A DNA stretch of 18,223 nucleotides from assembly GCA_021161495.1 (NCBI GenBank), contig JAGHAO010000185.1, positions 1 to 18,223 of the forward strand, in the 5' to 3' direction. The stretch is from Caldisericaceae bacterium (GTDB lineage: Bacteria; Caldisericota; Caldisericia; Caldisericales; Caldisericaceae). The translations under genes and the position numbers were made by a program. A model generated the notes under the pieces. That model was given only the letters and a program-made list of their open reading frames with translations. It was not told the DNA's origin and searched no databases. Of this stretch, positions 14,435-18,223 are shown piece by piece. Numbering within the stretch: position 1 is the first letter of the stretch; every line of letters starts with the position of its first letter.

Positions 14435-16384
14435 TTACCTTCCTTTCTTGACAGGTATCGGTTTGTCAGGAGTATCTATCTTTTCTCCGGAGAGTTTAAC
14501 CACCGCATCGAACGGACAGACATCCATACAGGTGCCACATGCTATACACTTGCTTTGGTCGATTATATGAATGAGCCCCGGGCCTCCGTCTATTGCTCCT
14601 ACGGGACAGTTCTTCGCGCAGATCGTGCATCCTTTGCACTTGTCTGGCACTATAAAGTAATCAATTAATGCTCTGCATACTCTGGCCGGGCACACTTTGT
14701 TTTTTATGTGCTCCATATATTCGTCTTTGAAATATTTTATTGTGGTGATAACGGGGTTTGGCGCGGTTTGTCCCAGGCCGCACAAAGAGGTTGCCTTTAT
14801 CGTATGTGCCAGCTCGTCGAGTATTCCGAGGTCTTCTTCCGTGCCTCGTCCGTCTGTGATCTTCTCGAGAATGTCATACATTCTTTTCAGCCCCTCCCTG
14901 CAAGGAACGCATTTGCCGCACGACTCGTCCACCGTGAAACTCAGGAAATATTTTGCCGTGTCCACCATACAGGTGTCTTCGTCCATAACGACTAAACCGC
15001 CGGAACCCATTATGGAACCCACTTCCTTCAAATGATCATAATCTATAGGAGTGTCAAACAGATTTCTCGGAATACATCCGCCAGAAGGTCCTCCGGTTTG
15101 TACTGCTTTAATCTCTTTTGATTTGATACCGCAACCTCCTATGTGACAAACAATTTCGTTAATCGTCGTGCCGAGAGGAACTTCAACTAAGCCCACTTTG
15201 TTTACTTTACCAACCAAGGAAAAAACTTTTGTTCCCGTGTTTCTTTCAATACCAATTCTCGAAAACCATTCTCCTCCTTTCTTGATAATCGGGGCGATGT
15301 TGCACCAGGTTTCCACGTTGTTTATATTGGTCGGTTTTTCCCATAATCCTTTCTGTGCGGGAAACGGAGGACGCGGGCGTGGCCTTCCGGGTTTTCCTTC
15401 GATTGAGGCGATAAGCGCCGTTTCTTCACCGCAAACGAAAGCGCCTGCTCCGGTTGCTATTCTTATGTCAAAAGAGAACTCCGTGCCGAAAATATGTTCT
15501 CCTAACAACCCGTATTCCTTTGCCTGTTTGATGGCGAGTTTTAATCTCTCGATCGCAAGCGGGTATTCGGCCCTTACGTATATAAACCCCTCACTTGCCC
15601 CGATTGCATATGCGCCTATGATCATTCCTTCTATTACCATATGTGGATCGGATTCCATTTCATTTCTGTTCATATACGCCCCGGGGTCTCCTTCGTCCGC
15701 ATTGCAGATTACGTATTTGACATCGCTTTTCTCTTTTTTTGTGAATTCCCATTTAAGTCCGGTGGGAAAACCTGCGCCTCCCCTTCCCCTGAGCCCTGAT
15801 TTTTTCACTTCTTCTACAACCTCATCGGGAGTCATTTTTGTTAGTGCTTTATACACTGCCGAGTATCCGCCGACGGCAATGTATTCTTCGATATCTTCCG
15901 GGTTTATGATTCCCGCATCTCTTAATACAACTTTTTTCTGGGGCTTAAAATAGGGAATTTCGTTCCAAAGCGGAATATTCTCATAACCTTTTCCGTAAAA
16001 GAACGGTTTTTCGGAAGTGATGTGATCCCACTCTTCTATTTTGCAAAGTGCTTTTTCCTCGGGAAGTTTGCCTTTTGCTACTTTTTCGGCAATAGATTCC
16101 GCATCTTCTTTTTGCACTTTATGCAGGATCACGAGGGGTTTTCCCGGCATAGCAATATTCACGAGAGGCTCCTCGTTACAAATGCCGAAACATCCCGTTT
16201 TCGTAAGAAACGCATTAACACCCTTTTTCTTTAATGCGGTCTCGAGTGCTTCGTAAACATCCTGCCCGCCTGCTGCGATTCCGCAAGTTGCAAGCCCGAC
16301 GGCGATTCTCGGCTTGTCCGGAAATAACTTTTTAATGCCTGCTTTTCTCACATTTTCGAGGTCTTGAAGTGTTTTAATCTTCAT
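14435..16384 (-). CDS. HydB/HndC/NuoF-like NAD(P)H- and FMN-binding flavoprotein
   Basis: The chosen start is the ATG at 16384 (649 residues): it forms an ATGA overlap with the HydC-like stop and has GGAGGGG just upstream, whereas an in-frame ATG at 16396 lies before that site. Domains: an N-terminal thioredoxin-like [2Fe-2S] domain (Cys34, Cys65, Cys69); FMN site RGRGGAGFPTGLKW (199-212); NADH site GAGAFVCGEETAL (312-324); N3-type [4Fe-4S] with Cys489/492/495 and Cys535; and a C-terminal 2[4Fe-4S] ferredoxin with Cys583/586/589/593 and Cys613/616/619/623. His559, Cys565 and Cys570 fall where bifurcating HydB has its zinc site. This architecture is that of HydB in trimeric electron-bifurcating hydrogenases. 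Confidence 0.92.
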   Translation of the reverse strand: MKIKTLQDLENVRKAGIKKLFPDKPRIAVGLATCGIAAGGQDVYEALETALKKKGVNAFLTKTGCFGICNEEPLVNIAMPGKPLVILHKVQKEDAESIAEKVAKGKLPEEKALCKIEEWDHITSEKPFFYGKGYENIPLWNEIPYFKPQKKVVLRDAGIINPEDIEEYIAVGGYSAVYKALTKMTPDEVVEEVKKSGLRGRGGAGFPTGLKWEFTKKEKSDVKYVICNADEGDPGAYMNRNEMESDPHMVIEGMIIGAYAIGASEGFIYVRAEYPLAIERLKLAIKQAKEYGLLGEHIFGTEFSFDIRIATGAGAFVCGEETALIASIEGKPGRPRPRPPFPAQKGLWEKPTNINNVETWCNIAPIIKKGGEWFSRIGIERNTGTKVFSLVGKVNKVGLVEVPLGTTINEIVCHIGGCGIKSKEIKAVQTGGPSGGCIPRNLFDTPIDYDHLKEVGSIMGSGGLVVMDEDTCMVDTAKYFLSFTVDESCGKCVPCREGLKRMYDILEKITDGRGTEEDLGILDELAHTIKATSLCGLGQTAPNPVITTIKYFKDEYMEHIKNKVCPARVCRALIDYFIVPDKCKGCTICAKNCPVGAIDGGPGLIHIIDQSKCIACGTCMDVCPFDAVVKLSGEKIDTPDKPIPVKKGR

Positions 16385-16872
16385 TTGCCCCTCCATCCGT
16401 ACTTTTTGAGTATTTCAGCAACCTTTTTCGGAGTATTATAACCGTATATCTTTCCGTCGACTCTTATTACCGGAGCCATACTGCAAGCACCGAAACAACG
16501 AGCCGTATTCACGGTAAACTGTTTGTCCGACGTTGTGAGCATAAATTTACCGTTGGAAGTCGTCTCTCCTGGAGAAATACCTAAAAGCTCCTCAATTGTC
16601 TCCAATATATGTGGAGCACCTTTTACATGGCAGGCGGTTCCCATACAAACCGTTATGATATGTTTACCAACAGGTTGCAAGTTAAAGAACGAGTAAAAAG
16701 TTGCAAGGCTGTACAGTTTTGACAGAGGCACATTGAGATGCTTGGACACATATATAAGCGAATCTTTCGGTAGGTATCCTTCCGTTCTCTGAATGTCTTC
16801 CAATATACCCAAAAGTTTTCCGGATTCCGTATCATATTTATCTATAATTTCTTGCAGTTTTTCCTTATCCAT
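16381..16872 (-). CDS. HydC/HndA/NuoE-like [2Fe-2S] subunit
   Basis: This 163-residue thioredoxin-fold ferredoxin has four cluster ligands, Cys76, Cys81, Cys126 and Cys130 (TVCMGTAC, ARCFGAC). The N-terminal helical bundle contains YLPKDSLIYVSKHL and LYSLATFYSFF, standard for NuoE. It partners the NuoF-like protein in passing electrons to or from FMN. A GGAGG site lies 7 bases before the ATG. An intrinsic terminator stands between it and cooS, so it may be transcribed partly on its own. Confidence 0.93.
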   Translation of the reverse strand: MDKEKLQEIIDKYDTESGKLLGILEDIQRTEGYLPKDSLIYVSKHLNVPLSKLYSLATFYSFFNLQPVGKHIITVCMGTACHVKGAPHILETIEELLGISPGETTSNGKFMLTTSDKQFTVNTARCFGACSMAPVIRVDGKIYGYNTPKKVAEILKKYGWRGK

Positions 16873-16899
16873 CTTTTTCCTCCGTGAAAATAAAAATCC

Positions 16900-16927
16900 C
16901 GGGGAGTGAGAAGAAATTTCCTCCCCG
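16900..16927 (-). terminator. Intrinsic terminator/attenuator between cooS and the HydC-like gene
   Basis: The arms CGGGGAG (16900-16906) and CTCCCCG (16921-16927) form a GC-rich stem with a 14-base loop, 13 bases after the cooS stop. On the minus strand it is followed by GGATTTTTATTTT. The ribosome binding site of the next gene follows about 20 bases on. It should end many cooS transcripts and lower readthrough into the downstream genes. Confidence 0.8.
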
Positions 16928-16940
16928 AGATCTCATATTT

Positions 16941-18223
16941 TTATATGCCAAGCGCTTTTCTCCTGCGTTCTATTTCGGCTTCAATCTTATCCGCCGCTTT
17001 CACAGGATCCGGTTCCACGAAGAATGTTGCGTTAATTAAACCTCTCAATTTATTTGTAACAAGATCAACAACATTGGGACTACCAAATATCTTGGGAGGA
17101 ATGCCTAAATGAGTTGTAACGCCTGATGCAACAAAGTAGGAACCGATTGAGATCGCTTTCTGCGAATACCATTCCGGTGCTGAACCTGCTATAGGCAGAT
17201 CTTCTATGCCAACGCCCATTTCTTTCGCCACATTTGCTGCGAGTACCAAAATTCTCGAGCAATCAACACAGGAACCCATATGAAGGACAGGCGGAATTCC
17301 CAACGCCTTGCAAACGGACTTCAAACCTTCTCCGGCAAGCTCTGCCGCTTCCGGAAGAAGAAGGCCCGCTTTACCGCTTGCAATGGCTGCACATCCCGTC
17401 TCTGCAACCAAGATGTTTCTCTTGATAAGTTCTTTACCGAGTGTTACGTGCGCATAATCCTGCTTGATCTTCGGATTATTACATCCCACAACACCCGCAA
17501 TACCCTTTATTTTACCCGAAGCAATGGCATCGATTAGCGGTTTGTAACTTCCACCCAATGCTTTTCTGACTGCTTCTTCCGAGAATCCCGCCATCATTTT
17601 GATCGGCTTGTCGGGAATTTTTACCCTGTCGGGATTTCTGTTGGGGAAGTTTTCGATTGCCATTCTCACTATTTTTTTCGCCGTATCCAGTGCCGTCTCC
17701 GGCTTGAATTCCATATATATTGCACCGGGTACTTTCGATTTTTCACTCGTTGCTACTACTTTTGTGTGGTAGCAGTTAGCGGTATGCGTGATTGACGGGA
17801 ATATGCACTGATAATCAATCAGCATCAGTTCTACGGCACCTGTCGCAATAGCGAGTTCCTGATCTAACATATTGCCTGCAATCGGGATTCCATGCCTCAT
17901 AAGAAGTTCGTTTCCCGTACAACACATACCTACGAGGTTAATTCCTTTTGCACCTTTACTTACCGCAAGTTTTTTGAGCTCCGGATCTTCAGCTGCCTTA
18001 ACGACCATCTCGGAAAGGATCGGGTTATGTCCGTGAAGCACCAAATTCACCTTATCCTTGCTGAGGACTGCAAGGTTAACCCACGCAGTATTTGGCACAG
18101 GCGTTCCGAACAGTATATCCGAACCCTCCGTTGCCATCATAGAGCCGCCCCAACCGTCCGAAAGGGAAGTTCTCAATCCGTGCAGGAGGATATTTGCGTA
18201 ATCTGCACCGACACCCATATGAA
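16941..18223 (-). CDS. cooS: Nickel CO dehydrogenase catalytic subunit CooS, partial (N-terminus outside window)
   Basis: CooS interconverts CO and CO2 at a Ni-Fe-S C-cluster. The frame runs off the right edge (HMGVGAD...); the Met at 18218 is internal, and about 200 residues with the D- and B-cluster cysteines are missing. Within the visible 425 residues the C-cluster ligands are all recognisable: HGHNP (His62/His64), MCCTGNE (Cys99/100), DYQCIFP (Cys138), VVGCNNPK (Cys246), ETGCAAIASGKAG (Cys276) and MGSCVDC (Cys317/320). The acid-base region CYHTKVVAT follows Cys138. Genes for CooF or acetyl-CoA synthase are not seen. The neighbours (HydC-like, HydB-like, FeS subunit, CooC) suggest an NAD(P)-linked CODH. 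Confidence 0.95.
   Translation of the reverse strand, partial: HMGVGADYANILLHGLRTSLSDGWGGSMMATEGSDILFGTPVPNTAWVNLAVLSKDKVNLVLHGHNPILSEMVVKAAEDPELKKLAVSKGAKGINLVGMCCTGNELLMRHGIPIAGNMLDQELAIATGAVELMLIDYQCIFPSITHTANCYHTKVVATSEKSKVPGAIYMEFKPETALDTAKKIVRMAIENFPNRNPDRVKIPDKPIKMMAGFSEEAVRKALGGSYKPLIDAIASGKIKGIAGVVGCNNPKIKQDYAHVTLGKELIKRNILVAETGCAAIASGKAGLLLPEAAELAGEGLKSVCKALGIPPVLHMGSCVDCSRILVLAANVAKEMGVGIEDLPIAGSAPEWYSQKAISIGSYFVASGVTTHLGIPPKIFGSPNVVDLVTNKLRGLINATFFVEPDPVKAADKIEAEIERRRKALGI

Noticed and set aside
15168..15953. Open frame of about 260 codons on the plus strand opposite the HydB-like gene
   Set aside because: It is antisense to conserved FMN and NADH motifs, with no recognisable product.

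Overview
The window looks like part of the chromosome of a strictly anaerobic, moderately AT-rich bacterium that lives on low-potential electron carriers. It encodes an Rnf ferredoxin:NAD+ oxidoreductase, a nickel CO dehydrogenase, and a flavin/iron-sulfur NAD(P)H module of the HydBC type. The rnfCDGEAB gene order is the one used by Clostridia, Thermotogae and similar anaerobes. I cannot assign a phylum from the sequence alone. There are no rRNA or tRNA genes, no CRISPR array and no insertion sequence.

Layout, plus strand, 1-7446: the 3' part of rnfC, then rnfD, rnfG, rnfE, rnfA and a very short rnfB, mostly overlapping by a few bases and with strong ribosome binding sites. A 1097-codon gene follows in the same direction. 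It encodes a secreted-then-anchored protein with four beta-type repeats outside, one membrane segment, a long Lys/Glu/Pro linker and a C-terminal domain that reads like a PIN nuclease fold.

Layout, minus strand, 7448-18223: a small DUF2905 membrane protein gene with a possible leaderless promoter; about 800 bases without a gene, full of degenerate short repeats and hairpins; then an operon, read right to left, of a lipoprotein, permease and ATPase of the iron-siderophore/B12 ABC family, a SAM methyltransferase and the nickel regulator NikR. Upstream of it, behind a clear intrinsic terminator, lies another minus-strand block: a partial cooS (CO dehydrogenase), an intrinsic terminator, a HydC/NuoE-like subunit, a HydB/NuoF-like subunit, a small HydA-N-terminus/HoxU-like iron-sulfur subunit, and cooC (nickel insertion ATPase).

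How it fits together (inference): the CO dehydrogenase would oxidise CO, or work in reverse, and exchange electrons with the adjacent NAD(P)H/flavin module. CooC would load nickel, and the neighbouring operon would import nickel, perhaps as a chelate, under NikR control. Rnf would couple ferredoxin and NADH to an ion gradient. The most unusual points are the CODH-HydBC-like cluster without CooF or a hydrogenase catalytic subunit nearby, the RnfB that stops before its ferredoxin domains, the NikR/methyltransferase/Fec-type transporter operon, and the large membrane-tethered PIN-like protein.
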